Position numbers and translations under genes: made by a program
Shown: positions 46,809 to 55,738 of the stretch, one piece after another
Position numbering within the stretch: the stretch's first letter is position 1
Layout: every line of letters starts with the position of its first letter
Notes under the pieces: model-generated
Told to the model about the DNA's origin: nothing
Database searches by the model: none
The model's input: the letters and a program-made list of their open reading frames with translations, nothing else
NCBI RefSeq assembly: GCF_000153765.1
Contig: NZ_DS022294.1
Span: 806,836-870,835 of the forward strand
Origin: Mariprofundus ferrooxydans PV-1
GTDB taxonomy: Bacteria > Pseudomonadota > Zetaproteobacteria > Mariprofundales > Mariprofundaceae
Direction: 5' to 3'
DNA: 64,000 nt

Positions 46809-47342
46809 TCAATAGCTGTGGAACACGCTGGCGCTGCCATCCTTGTCGAAGGCCAGCACGTCATAACCCTGCGGTTTCTGACCAACCGGCTGCATGCCCG
46901 GCGACTTCATCGGCATGCCCGGTGCACTCAGCCCGGCAACATCAGGCCGCTCCCTGAGCAGGCGGGTTACATCCTCGGCCGGCACATGGCCTTCAATGAT
47001 ATAACCGTCGACAATAGCGGTATGGCAGGAGGCCATCTTCTCCGGAACTCCGTATTGCACTTTGATGATGTTCATATCATCACGTTTGTTTTCGATGACG
47101 TTGAAACCGGCCCGACGCAGGTGTTCGGCCCAACCTGTGCAGCATTCGCAGCTTGGGGACTTGTACATCACAATTTCAGGCGCTGCATCTGAGCTGGTGG
47201 TTTCGATTTTAGCTGTATCCGGCGCCATTTGTGCCGTACGGCTACCGGCTGTTGTCGTGCTGTTATCACAAGCAACGAGCAGCACTCCGACCAGCAATAT
47301 CACCGCTGTGGCGCTACAGTTCCCGCCTCTGTTTTTCATCAT
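46809..47342 (-). CDS. DUF411 metal-binding lipoprotein
   Basis: 177 residues from ATG 47342 (AGGAG upstream; the neighbouring ATG at 47339 is equally possible). Lipobox LLVAC gives a lipoprotein. The DUF411 domain has SPSCECCTGW with a CxCC metal site and MASCHTAIVDGYIIEGHVPA, a further Cys-His pair. DUF411 proteins occur with copper efflux genes and bind copper or other soft metals in the periplasm. The tail contains several Met (MPMKSPGMQP), which favour Cu(I). Last gene of the efflux operon. Confidence 0.87.
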   Translation of the reverse strand: MMKNRGGNCSATAVILLVGVLLVACDNSTTTAGSRTAQMAPDTAKIETTSSDAAPEIVMYKSPSCECCTGWAEHLRRAGFNVIENKRDDMNIIKVQYGVPEKMASCHTAIVDGYIIEGHVPAEDVTRLLRERPDVAGLSAPGMPMKSPGMQPVGQKPQGYDVLAFDKDGSASVFHSY

Positions 47343-47416
47343 CTCTTCTCCTGTTTTCTGTGGATTTATCATCTCTTGTTAAAACGCTATCGTCCGCCTG
47401 CCGGAAGAGCCGGCAT

Positions 47417-50400
47417 TTACTCTGCTGCCACCCTGTTGGCCTGTTTTTCCCTGTACTGCAGCAGCAGACCGTAAATCACCGGCAACACAATCAAACTGAG
47501 CAGTGTCGTCGTCACCATGCCGCCAATCATCGGTGCTGCAATACGCTGCATCACATCGGACCCTGTGCCGCTGCCCAACATGATCGGGATCAGCCCTGCG
47601 ATGACCGCAGTAGCGGTCATCGCAATCGGCCGCACACGCCTGGCGACACCGCTCTGTACTGCGGCACGCATGGCGTCGGGTGAAAGCATACCGCCAGCCG
47701 CCTCACGTCGACGTGCCACCTCCTGATCAATAAAGGTCAGTACCAGCACGCCTATCTCGGCTGCTACGCCGGCCAGCGCAATAAATCCGACAGCTACCGC
47801 CACACTCAGGTTGTAACCCAGCCACCAGACCAGCCAGAAGCCGCCAATCAGGGCAAACGGCACAGATAACAGGACCACTACCGGCGCCATCAGGTTGCCA
47901 AAGTTGAAATAGAGCAGCAGGAAAATCAGCAAAAGAGTCGCGGGAATCACGATACGCATTTTGGCTGCTGCCCGCTGCATGTACTCAAACTGACCGGACC
48001 ACTCCAGGGTATAACCGGCCGGTATCTTCACCTGATCAGCAATCACCTGTTTCGCACGAGCCACATAACCGCCGATATCGCTGGAGTTGATATCCACATA
48101 GATCCAGGCATTGGGACGCGCGTTTTCGCTCTTGATCACCGGCGGCCCGCGCTGCGTGCTGATCTCGGCAACCGCAATCAGCGGAACCTGTGCACCGGTC
48201 GGCGTCGGAATAAGCACCCGTTTCAGTGCTTCCGGGTCACTGCGGTAGTCCCTGGGATATCTCAGGTTGACCGGATAACGCTCCAGCCCCTCAACGGTCT
48301 GGGTGACATTCATGCCACCAATGGCCGACTGGATCACATCCTCAATATCACCCACTGTCAGACCGTAGCGTGCCGCCTTGTCCCGCTCAATGTTGATATC
48401 CAGATAATAGCCGCCAGCTGCGCGATCACTGAACGCGGAGGTCGTTTCCGGCACTGCTTTAACCGCCCGCTCAATCGACTCACCCACCTGCTGCAATACA
48501 TTCAGGTCAGGACCGGACACCTTGATACCGATCGGCGTCTTGATACCGGTGGAAAGCATATCGATTCGCGTCTTGATCGGATAGGTCCAGGCATTGGCCA
48601 GCCCCGGAAACCGGATGGCCGCATCCATCTCTTTCATCAGTTGCTGCGTGGTTTTTTGCGGATTCGGCCAGTCACCCTTCGGCTTGAGTCGGATAATCGT
48701 TTCCACCATGGCCAGTGGCGCGGCATCGGTCGCCGTATCGGCGCGCCCGGCCTTGCCGAACACCGATTGCACCTCCGGGAAAGTCTTGAGTATTTTATCG
48801 GTTTGCTGCACCAGCTCTCTGGCCTTGGTAATCGAGATGCCCGGAAAGGTCGTCGGCATATAGAGGATATCCCCTTCATCCAACGGCGGCATAAACTCCG
48901 AGCCGATTCGGGAGAGAGGAACCGCCATCGAAAACAGCAGGACAACAGCAATCAGCACCGTCAGCCAGCGATGTTTCAGCGCAGCAGCCAGCACAGGCCC
49001 GTGCGCCCACTGCAGGGCACGGTTAACCGGGTTTTTCGCTTCCGGCAGCACGCGGCCTCTGATAAACCAGCCCATCAGCAGCGGCACCAGTGTAATGGCC
49101 AGCAGCGCCGATCCCAGCATCGCATAGGTTGCTGTGAAGGCCAGCGGTTTGAACATCCGCCCCTCCTGCGCTTCCAGCGTGAAGATCGCCATATAGGAGA
49201 CGGTGATGATCAACAGTGAGAAGAACAGCGCCGGCCCCACCTCTCTGGAGGCACGCCCCACTGCCGCCCAACGTTCAGGTATAGTAAGGGAGGAGGCTTT
49301 GCTTCGTTCGGAGCGTTCCAGATGCTTATGCGCATTCTCGATCAGCACAATCGCGCCATCCACCATCGCACCCAGCGTAATCGCTATACCGCCGAGACTC
49401 ATGATATTGGCTGCCAGCCCCTGCCACTGCATCAATATAAAGGCCATCAACACACCCAGTGGCAGCGTAATAATAGCCACAAGCGCCGAGCGCGCATGCA
49501 TCAGAAACAGCATGCAGACCAGCGAAATAACAAGGAACTCCTCAACGAGCTTGTCTTTGAGATTTGCCACAGCTCGCTCAATCAGATCCCCGCGATCGTA
49601 GGTTGGTACGATCTCGACACCTGCCGGCAGGCCGGCTTTCAATTCCTGCAGTTTTTTGCGTACCGCTTTAATGGTGGTCAGGGCGTTTTCCCCGTAACGC
49701 ATAATGATCACGCCGCCTGCGACCTCACCTTCGCCGTTGAGTTCAGCCAGCCCCCGACGTAATTCAGGCCCCAGATGTACATGCGCCACGTCGCGCAGCA
49801 AAATCGGAGTTCCATGCGCATCCACGCCGACAGGTATGCTCTCCAAATCTGCAATACCCTTGAGGTATCCCTTGCCCCGCACCATATATTCGGTTTCGCC
49901 CATTTCGATCAGACTACCGCCGACATCATTGTTACTGCGCTTGATCGCGTGCTTTACCTTCTCCAGCGAGATACCGTACTCGGCCAGAGCATTGGGATCG
50001 ACCTCAACCTGATACTGCTTCACAAAACCGCCGATGGAGGCGACTTCGGATACACCGTGCACCGTTTGCAGCGCATAACGCATATACCAGTCCTGAATGG
50101 AGCGCAGCTCTGCCAGATCATGTTTGCCTGACCTGTCGACCAGCGCATATTCGTAGATCCAGCCTACGCCTGTGGCATCCGGCCCCAGCGTTGGCGTCAC
50201 ACCTGCCGGCAGACGCCCGGCAACATAGTTCAGATATTCCAGCACGCGCGAACGTGCCCAGTACATATCCGTACCATCCTCAAAGATGACATAGACAACG
50301 GAGAATCCGAAAAAAGAGTAACCGCGTACTACCTTGGAGTGCGGCACGGCCAACATGGCCGTGGTCAGCGGATAAGTAACCTGATCCTCAACCACCTGCG

Positions 50401-50572
50401 GTGCCTGACCGGCATATTTGGTGAAGACAATCACCTGCACATCTGACAGATCGGGAATGGCATCAAGTGCGATATTTTTCACGGCAAATGCACCGGCAGC
50501 GATAATCAGGCCGGTAAATATCAGCACGATCAGCTTGTTGCGCAGACTCGCATCAATAATTTTTGCGATCAT
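47417..50572 (-). CDS. cusA: CusA/CzcA-family heavy-metal RND efflux pump
   Basis: 1051 residues from ATG 50572; the frame is open 13 codons further. Twelve-helix RND inner-membrane proton antiporter. Start DASLRNKLIVLIFTGLIIAAG, the beta-rich porter domain, and the proton-relay segment GAMVDGAIVLIENAHKHLE are clear. KTRIDMLSTGIKTPIGIKV contains the periplasmic Met associated with Cu(I)/Ag(I) pumps of the CusA branch. C-terminal RVRPIAMTATAVIAGLIPIM is typical. The CusB and CusC-type partners lie upstream on the same strand. Cu/Ag is more likely than Co/Zn/Cd. Confidence 0.93.
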   Translation of the reverse strand: MIAKIIDASLRNKLIVLIFTGLIIAAGAFAVKNIALDAIPDLSDVQVIVFTKYAGQAPQVVEDQVTYPLTTAMLAVPHSKVVRGYSFFGFSVVYVIFEDGTDMYWARSRVLEYLNYVAGRLPAGVTPTLGPDATGVGWIYEYALVDRSGKHDLAELRSIQDWYMRYALQTVHGVSEVASIGGFVKQYQVEVDPNALAEYGISLEKVKHAIKRSNNDVGGSLIEMGETEYMVRGKGYLKGIADLESIPVGVDAHGTPILLRDVAHVHLGPELRRGLAELNGEGEVAGGVIIMRYGENALTTIKAVRKKLQELKAGLPAGVEIVPTYDRGDLIERAVANLKDKLVEEFLVISLVCMLFLMHARSALVAIITLPLGVLMAFILMQWQGLAANIMSLGGIAITLGAMVDGAIVLIENAHKHLERSERSKASSLTIPERWAAVGRASREVGPALFFSLLIITVSYMAIFTLEAQEGRMFKPLAFTATYAMLGSALLAITLVPLLMGWFIRGRVLPEAKNPVNRALQWAHGPVLAAALKHRWLTVLIAVVLLFSMAVPLSRIGSEFMPPLDEGDILYMPTTFPGISITKARELVQQTDKILKTFPEVQSVFGKAGRADTATDAAPLAMVETIIRLKPKGDWPNPQKTTQQLMKEMDAAIRFPGLANAWTYPIKTRIDMLSTGIKTPIGIKVSGPDLNVLQQVGESIERAVKAVPETTSAFSDRAAGGYYLDINIERDKAARYGLTVGDIEDVIQSAIGGMNVTQTVEGLERYPVNLRYPRDYRSDPEALKRVLIPTPTGAQVPLIAVAEISTQRGPPVIKSENARPNAWIYVDINSSDIGGYVARAKQVIADQVKIPAGYTLEWSGQFEYMQRAAAKMRIVIPATLLLIFLLLYFNFGNLMAPVVVLLSVPFALIGGFWLVWWLGYNLSVAVAVGFIALAGVAAEIGVLVLTFIDQEVARRREAAGGMLSPDAMRAAVQSGVARRVRPIAMTATAVIAGLIPIMLGSGTGSDVMQRIAAPMIGGMVTTTLLSLIVLPVIYGLLLQYREKQANRVAAE

Positions 50573-50628
50573 GACTGACTCCGCAGGCTGGCGGGAAAGC
50601 GCGAGGCGCATGGATGACTCTTCACGCC

Positions 50629-51987
50629 TTACTCCCGATCCATCTTCATGTTCATACCCGGCATCCCTTGCCCGGCTTTCTCCACCTGTGTCCGGTTGGT
50701 TGCACTACCGGGAGATATCATCTTGGCGGCAGCTTCGCGAATGGAGGATTCGGAGTCGATCAGGAACTGGCCGCTGGATACCACCATCTCTCCGGCCTTC
50801 ACGCCTTCGAGTACCTCAATCTGACCATCGGCACTGATGCCTGTTTTGACCGTGCGCGGCTCGAAATGACCAGGTTTACTCCGGACAAACAGATGCGCAC
50901 TCTTGCCGGTAATCAGCACGGCCTCTTTCGGCACATAGATACCCGGTCTGGTGGTCGTCGAGGCAATCGTCACATCGCCGAACATGTCCGGTTTGAGCAA
51001 ACCGGAGCTGTTATCAAACTCGATACGCACCTTGTTCGTCCGTGTTTTGGGGTCAAGATAGGGGTATATATAGGTAATCTTTCCGGTAAACATGTGCCCC
51101 GGCAGTGATGCAACTCTGAGGCTGGCATGATCGCCTGTCTTGACCCAGCCGATTTCATACTCATACAGATCGGCCAGCACCCAGACCCGTGACAGATCGG
51201 CAATCTGGTAGAGCTCGGAATCGGGTGTGACATGTGCACCTTCGCGTACACCGATCCTGGTCACTACACCTGCTGCAGGTGCATGAATGTGCATGTTTTT
51301 CAGCACCTTGTGCGTGCGCTGCAGAGCCCGAATCTGGTGCTCCGGCACATCGAAAAAGCGCAGCCGATCCAGCGATGAGTCGAGCAGGCGTCTTGCGCCT
51401 TCACGGATGTCCTTATACTGGCTGGTTTTCAGTTGCTCCCAGTTGCCCAGAGCCAGCAGATACTCCTCCTGTGTTGCCACCAGTTCCGGTGCGTAAAAGG
51501 AGAGTAACATTGTGTTCTGCTTGACGCTTTCGCCGGTTTTATCAACAAACAGCTTGTCCACCCAGCCAGCCACTTTCGGATGCAGGGTCATCAGGCGCGT
51601 CTCATCAAAGGTCACCCGACCAACCGTTGTAATCTCACGCGATAAATTTCGCTGCACCGCCTGCGTTATCCGCACGCCGATATTCTGGGTGACAGTCGGA
51701 TCAATGGTTACCGTGCCGGCCGGGCCGTTATCACCAGCCTTATCTGCGCATACCGGAATATAATCCATGCCCATGCCATCTTTAGCCGGAACGGGACTCG
51801 TGACAGAGGGATTCATCGGGTTTCGCCACATCACTGCTTGCGCCCCTCCGGCGCAGGGACCACTCTCTGCCGTCTTTGCAGCAGCGGCATGCTGCCCGGC
51901 ACCGTGTTGTGCAACGGATATATAGTATCCGGCTGCTACTCCCGCGATCAATATAACGATCATCCAGCCAATATTGTTAACCTTCAT
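50629..51987 (-). CDS. cusB: CusB-type efflux adaptor (membrane fusion protein)
   Basis: 452 residues from ATG 51987 (GGAG 6 bases upstream; a TTG 4 codons earlier also fits). N-terminal anchor GWMIVILIAGVAAGYYISV. A metal-binding segment near the N-terminus reads MWRNPMNPSVTSPVPAKDGM (Met-rich, analogous to YHS/heavy-metal-binding parts of CusB). Barrel-sandwich, alpha-hairpin and beta-barrel domains follow, with GVVTRIGVREGAHVTPDSEL. Connects the inner-membrane pump to the outer-membrane channel. Met/Pro-rich C-terminus (GQGMPGMNMKMDRE) also suggests Cu(I)/Ag(I). Confidence 0.92.
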   Translation of the reverse strand: MKVNNIGWMIVILIAGVAAGYYISVAQHGAGQHAAAAKTAESGPCAGGAQAVMWRNPMNPSVTSPVPAKDGMGMDYIPVCADKAGDNGPAGTVTIDPTVTQNIGVRITQAVQRNLSREITTVGRVTFDETRLMTLHPKVAGWVDKLFVDKTGESVKQNTMLLSFYAPELVATQEEYLLALGNWEQLKTSQYKDIREGARRLLDSSLDRLRFFDVPEHQIRALQRTHKVLKNMHIHAPAAGVVTRIGVREGAHVTPDSELYQIADLSRVWVLADLYEYEIGWVKTGDHASLRVASLPGHMFTGKITYIYPYLDPKTRTNKVRIEFDNSSGLLKPDMFGDVTIASTTTRPGIYVPKEAVLITGKSAHLFVRSKPGHFEPRTVKTGISADGQIEVLEGVKAGEMVVSSGQFLIDSESSIREAAAKMISPGSATNRTQVEKAGQGMPGMNMKMDRE

Positions 51988-52035
51988 ATGCTGCTCCAAT
52001 AGATCCTTGCCTGTTTTGCGTCACGTTGGATGTAG

Positions 52036-53322
52036 TCATTGCAAATGCTCCTTCCCGGCCGCCGCAGCCAGCCTTGCTTCAGCCTGATGGGCCAAAGAGA
52101 CCTGCTGCCAATACTGGATATCGGTATTAAATTCACTGAGCTGGGCCCGGACGAGATTGAGAAAATCGACTTTGTTAACCTGATAGCCGGCCAGCATCGA
52201 CGCTGTGGTCTGGCGTGCTTGCGGCAGAATTCCCTGCTCAAACAGGCTCAGCCTGCTTCTGGCAATACGCAGATCCGCTGCGGCACTATCGATCTGCGCA
52301 TCGACCTGATTGACTGCATCCAGCCATGAGAATTCCGCACGCGCTTTTTCCGCCATGCGCTGGTCTACAGCCCTGTCCTGCTTGCTGTCTGTATATAACG
52401 GCAGCGTCATGCTCAGCATCAGAGATGCCAGATCCGCCCGGGTTTGACGAGTTGCCGGATTAGTGCCGGAGCGAATGCCATAGACTGCGCCCATCTTGAA
52501 ATCCGGGTAATAATCTTTTTGAGCCAGCGCAACCATGCTGTCGGCGGCCAGGGTTTTATCATGCATCGCCAGCAGCATCGGCCGGTGCTCTCTGGCCCAA
52601 CGCTTCAGAGCAGTGGTGTCGGTCTCGGCAAACGTGCCGCGCGCCGTATCGGCTAACACGATATCATCTGATGCGGCACGTCCCATCAGGGCATTGAGCT
52701 CTGCCCGCTCACTATTTTGTGCTGCCCCAAGCTTCAGCTCCTGCTCAAGCAGCTTGGATAACTCCAGTTGTGCCAGCAGCACGTCCTGCTGCAGCCCTTT
52801 GCCTGTTTTGTATTTGGTTTCTGCAATGCGAACCAGGTTACGCAGCAGAGACTGATTCTGGCGCGTGATTGAGAGTGCCTTGTTAAGATAGGCCAGATTC
52901 CACCAGTGGATACGGGTATTGCGCAACAGTACCAGTCTGAATTCCTGTTGATTGTTGAGGGCTGGGGCAGCCATATGCTCGGCTGCCGCAGCCTTTTAGC
53001 TCCAGCTTCCGGGAAAGGGAATGGCCTGCGTTACACCCAACTGTAACTGGGTCATAGCTTCCTGTGTGGTCGAAAACGTATCCACCGGCAGGTTCATCAC
53101 ATTCAATGACAGCGTGGGATCAGGCAGGCTGCCCGCCTGTGATGGTATTGCTGCCATGGCCTCTGCATTTTTGGTAACAGCAGCCATAGCCGGATTGTGC
53201 TGCAGCGCCAGTGCTTCAGCCCGGGTCAACGTTAATTCATCCGCCCATAGCCAGTTTGGTGTTGCCACGCTGATAAGCGCAGCCAATGCCAGCAGATGCC
53301 GGACTTTATTCGGGACATGCAT
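52036..53322 (-). pseudogene. cusC: CusC-type outer-membrane efflux channel, interrupted by an in-frame stop
   Basis: TolC-like channel. Starts at ATG 53322 (AGGAGG 9 bases upstream) with a signal peptide ending NWLWA. The first part runs to QAIPFPGSWS, then a TAA stop at 52998-52996, after which the same frame continues to the normal C-terminus. The expected IPFPGKLELKAAAAEH is recovered if one A is added after CCCGGA and one G removed after CTAAAA, 15 bases apart. So two compensating single-base changes create the stop. The rest of the protein is full length (about 430 residues). Either two sequence errors or a damaged gene; without it the pump would lack its outer channel. Confidence 0.85.
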
Positions 53323-53443
53323 ACAGGCACGCCTCCTGCCTGTCCGCATCATGTATAGATCGCGGACAAATGATTCGCGTTCGTCGCAAACGACGAACGC
53401 ACCCCCGACTCACAAGAGTGGTGGTATCAGCAGAAGGGCTGTT

Positions 53444-53857
53444 TTAAATACGGATGCGTTGGCTGGTGGTATATAGAAGGGTGGATGAGCGTGGCGGCCC
53501 GGTGGGTATTCGGGAAGATAACTGCTCCGTGACATGGCCCCATACCCTGGCTTCCGGTGCACTGATGCTGCCGGGCAACAAGACAGCGACGTGTACCAGA
53601 GAAGAAAAGGATCCGTTCGACATCTCATCCGGATGATCACAGTGAAAGCAGCCATGCCCTGAGGCCTGATGCCCGGATGGGGTATTCGCACAATGACTAG
53701 CGGCATAGCTCACGTGTGCATCATGCTTCATGGCGGAGGCCGGCATGGCGTGCGCCTGAGCGCTGAGCATGCAGACGCTGGTGACGATTATTTGCATCGC
53801 AAACAACCCCGCCATCAGGCGGGAGAGGCCACGGAAATGCAGTTTATGCCTTAACAT
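53444..53857 (-). CDS. Secreted His-rich small protein heading the efflux operon
   Basis: 137 residues from ATG 53857; an upstream TTG at 53905 is possible, and neither has a clear ribosome binding site. The N-terminal hydrophobic segment (LMAGLFAMQIIVTSVCMLSA) is followed by a His-rich portion with CxxC-like HGCFHCDHPDE and other His, which could bind metal. C-terminal 60 residues have no motif. Placed 122 bases upstream of cusC on the same strand, consistent with a periplasmic metal-binding accessory. Similar His-rich peptides occur at the head of copper operons. Function is inference. Confidence 0.65.
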   Translation of the reverse strand: MLRHKLHFRGLSRLMAGLFAMQIIVTSVCMLSAQAHAMPASAMKHDAHVSYAASHCANTPSGHQASGHGCFHCDHPDEMSNGSFSSLVHVAVLLPGSISAPEARVWGHVTEQLSSRIPTGPPRSSTLLYTTSQRIRI

Positions 53858-53955
53858 ACAACGAACGTTACGGTGAAAAATTTGAAAGTACAATGAAACC
53901 GACAAGGTCTCATCCGACAGATCGGGAGCGATGGAGCAGTTCGCTTAGGCAGCTG

Positions 53956-54069
53956 CTAGAAAATGAAGTGGGTGATTAACCCGGTGATAAGGCCTGTAAT
54001 GAGAGAGACAACAGCCAGTCCCGCCAACCACTCCAGCCCCCAGGCAAAGATCACCCAGGAAGTAATCAT
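53956..54069 (-). CDS. Possible 37-residue membrane protein
   Basis: ATG 54069 to TAG 53956. Reads MITSWVIFAWGLEWLAG, then AVVSLITGLITGLIT and a Phe-rich end: one or two hydrophobic helices. The same frame is open upstream to before 54120. No ribosome binding site is clear, so the true start may lie further upstream. It follows the 63-residue membrane protein gene. Weakly supported. Confidence 0.35.
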   Translation of the reverse strand: MITSWVIFAWGLEWLAGLAVVSLITGLITGLITHFIF

Positions 54070-54122
54070 ACCTGATATAAACACAGTCTTGTTAATCAGC
54101 GAACCGTCATACCAGGGAATAT

Positions 54123-54314
54123 TCAGATCAGGGAAAAGAAGTGCGGTGCCATGGAACCAAATACGGTAGTCAAAAAAATTGCCGCAAACAGGTAGGCACC
54201 CATGCGTTCAATCCACTCCTTGTTACGCTCACGATCGGCATACAGGAATACAACTACTGCAAATACAATGAAAAAGCTCATCCACGCTATCGAAACATAT
54301 TCAGACCCTTGCAA
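54123..54314 (-). CDS. Small two-helix membrane protein
   Basis: 63 residues from a TTG start at 54314; AAGGAGG lies 5 bases upstream and decides the start. Two hydrophobic segments (IAWMSFFIVFAVVVFLYA and MGAYLFAAIFLTTVFGSMA) flank a charged loop DRERNKEWIERM, so the loop probably faces the cytosol. No Cys or His motif. It lies 163 bases downstream of ccsA on the same strand but beyond a hairpin. It may be an accessory subunit of a membrane complex; no family recognised. Confidence 0.65.
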   Translation of the reverse strand: MQGSEYVSIAWMSFFIVFAVVVFLYADRERNKEWIERMGAYLFAAIFLTTVFGSMAPHFFSLI

Positions 54315-54417
54315 GTGAACCTCCTTCGTCGTGAAAACCTGAAGCTTCAATGTTTTGGGCCGGCATAGCAATGTGAAACATTTGGAAAGCGCTTGAAAAT
54401 CAGGGCCGGGCTTGGGC

Positions 54418-54447
54418 GGGAGCGCTGAGTTTTAAGTCAGCGCTCCC
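54418..54447 (-). terminator. Hairpin downstream of ccsA
   Basis: GGGAGCGCTGA - 8-base loop - TCAGCGCTCCC, 11-bp perfect stem, 30 bases after the ccsA stop. No T run follows on the minus strand, so it is either a weak terminator or an RNA-stabilising 3' structure. Confidence 0.65.
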
Positions 54448-54476
54448 TTAATTATGCAAGCCTCAGCAAGGCATGT

Positions 54477-55718
54477 TTAACTGAGATGTCCGTATGAGTG
54501 CAGGCCGGAGAGATACATATTCACGCCAAGGAAGCAGAATACAGTGACCAGGAATCCTGCAACAGCCCACCATGCCAGTGCCTTACCATGCCAGCCATGT
54601 GATACGCGTGCATGCAGATAGGAGCCATAAATCAGCCAGACAATCAGTGCCCAGGTCTCTTTTGGATCCCAGGACCAGTAACCGCCCCATGCTTCAGCTG
54701 CCCATGCCGCACCGAGAATCGTGGCCAGTGTAAAGGCCGGAAAGCCGATCGCCACGGCTTTATAAGCCAGCTGATCCAGTTGATCCAGCGACGGGAAAAT
54801 AGCCAGCATTTTCGATGTTCCGCCCTTGGATTCCAGGCGGTAACGAAACAGATAGGCCATACCGGCTCCGCATGCCACGGCAAATGAGCCGTAACCCACA
54901 AAGTTCATCGGGACGTGAATCTTCATCCAGTAGGACTGCAGGGCCGGCACCAACGGTTTAATATCGGCCTGTCCGACAGAATCCAGCCATACGCCGAAAA
55001 ATACACCTGCGGAAACCAGAGTCATGACAAAGGCACCCATCGCCTTGGCCTGATAACGTTTCTCCAGTGCCAGATAGATCGCTGCAGTAATACAGAAGAG
55101 CAGAATAAACACTTCATACAGGTTGGATACCGGTGCATGGCCGATGTCCAGATCAAACAGATAGGACTCATGCCAGCGCAACAGCAGTGCAGAACCGCCG
55201 AGATATACGCCCGCATAGGCCGACCAGGTTGCAACCCGACCGATAAACGAATCCGGAGCAAACAGATAGGCAATATAGGATACGGCCGAGAATATGAAGA
55301 CCACATTCATGGCCATAATCACGCGACCGGCAAACAGGTTGCTCTGATTATCATAAGAAATCTGCGATTGTGCCGGTTCAAACAGGGCCCAGATAGCGGC
55401 GAGCACGACCATCAGCACAAAGCCATCCAGCCATGGTACGAAATTGCGCGCCGACTTGGCATCCAGCAGGGATGGCTTGAGTGTGGATGCCACTACCGCA
55501 AGTCCACAACCGGCCAGTGCACCGGTACCGCCCCACATCAGTCCCTTCATACTCAAAATCTGATACAGAAAGGCATTCTCTTCATAAGCCCCCGCACCAA
55601 ACTTTGCCATAGCGGCAATGCCGACCATAGCGCCAAGATAGGCAGCGAAGCGCAGGAATGCCCCGCGCCCCCGGTTCAGTGCGACAAAGAAGCCGGATTC
55701 AGCAGTGGTTGCCGTCAT
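54477..55718 (-). CDS. ccsA: Cytochrome c biogenesis protein CcsA/CcsB (System II heme handling)
   Basis: 413 residues. Polytopic membrane protein with the tryptophan-rich WWD segment WGGYWSWDPKETWALIVW (heme binding) and conserved His residues in helices around HESYLF, HVPMNFVGYG and HGWHGKALAW. It handles heme and, with ResB, ligates heme to CxxCH motifs on the periplasmic side. It lies 20 bases downstream of resB on the same strand. The c-type cytochromes at 25.5 and 26.4 kb are candidate clients. The TlpA-like thioredoxin at 41.5 kb could keep the cysteines reduced. Confidence 0.95.
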   Translation of the reverse strand: MTATTAESGFFVALNRGRGAFLRFAAYLGAMVGIAAMAKFGAGAYEENAFLYQILSMKGLMWGGTGALAGCGLAVVASTLKPSLLDAKSARNFVPWLDGFVLMVVLAAIWALFEPAQSQISYDNQSNLFAGRVIMAMNVVFIFSAVSYIAYLFAPDSFIGRVATWSAYAGVYLGGSALLLRWHESYLFDLDIGHAPVSNLYEVFILLFCITAAIYLALEKRYQAKAMGAFVMTLVSAGVFFGVWLDSVGQADIKPLVPALQSYWMKIHVPMNFVGYGSFAVACGAGMAYLFRYRLESKGGTSKMLAIFPSLDQLDQLAYKAVAIGFPAFTLATILGAAWAAEAWGGYWSWDPKETWALIVWLIYGSYLHARVSHGWHGKALAWWAVAGFLVTVFCFLGVNMYLSGLHSYGHLS

Positions 55719-55738
55719 AATTGTTCCTCCATAGTAAT

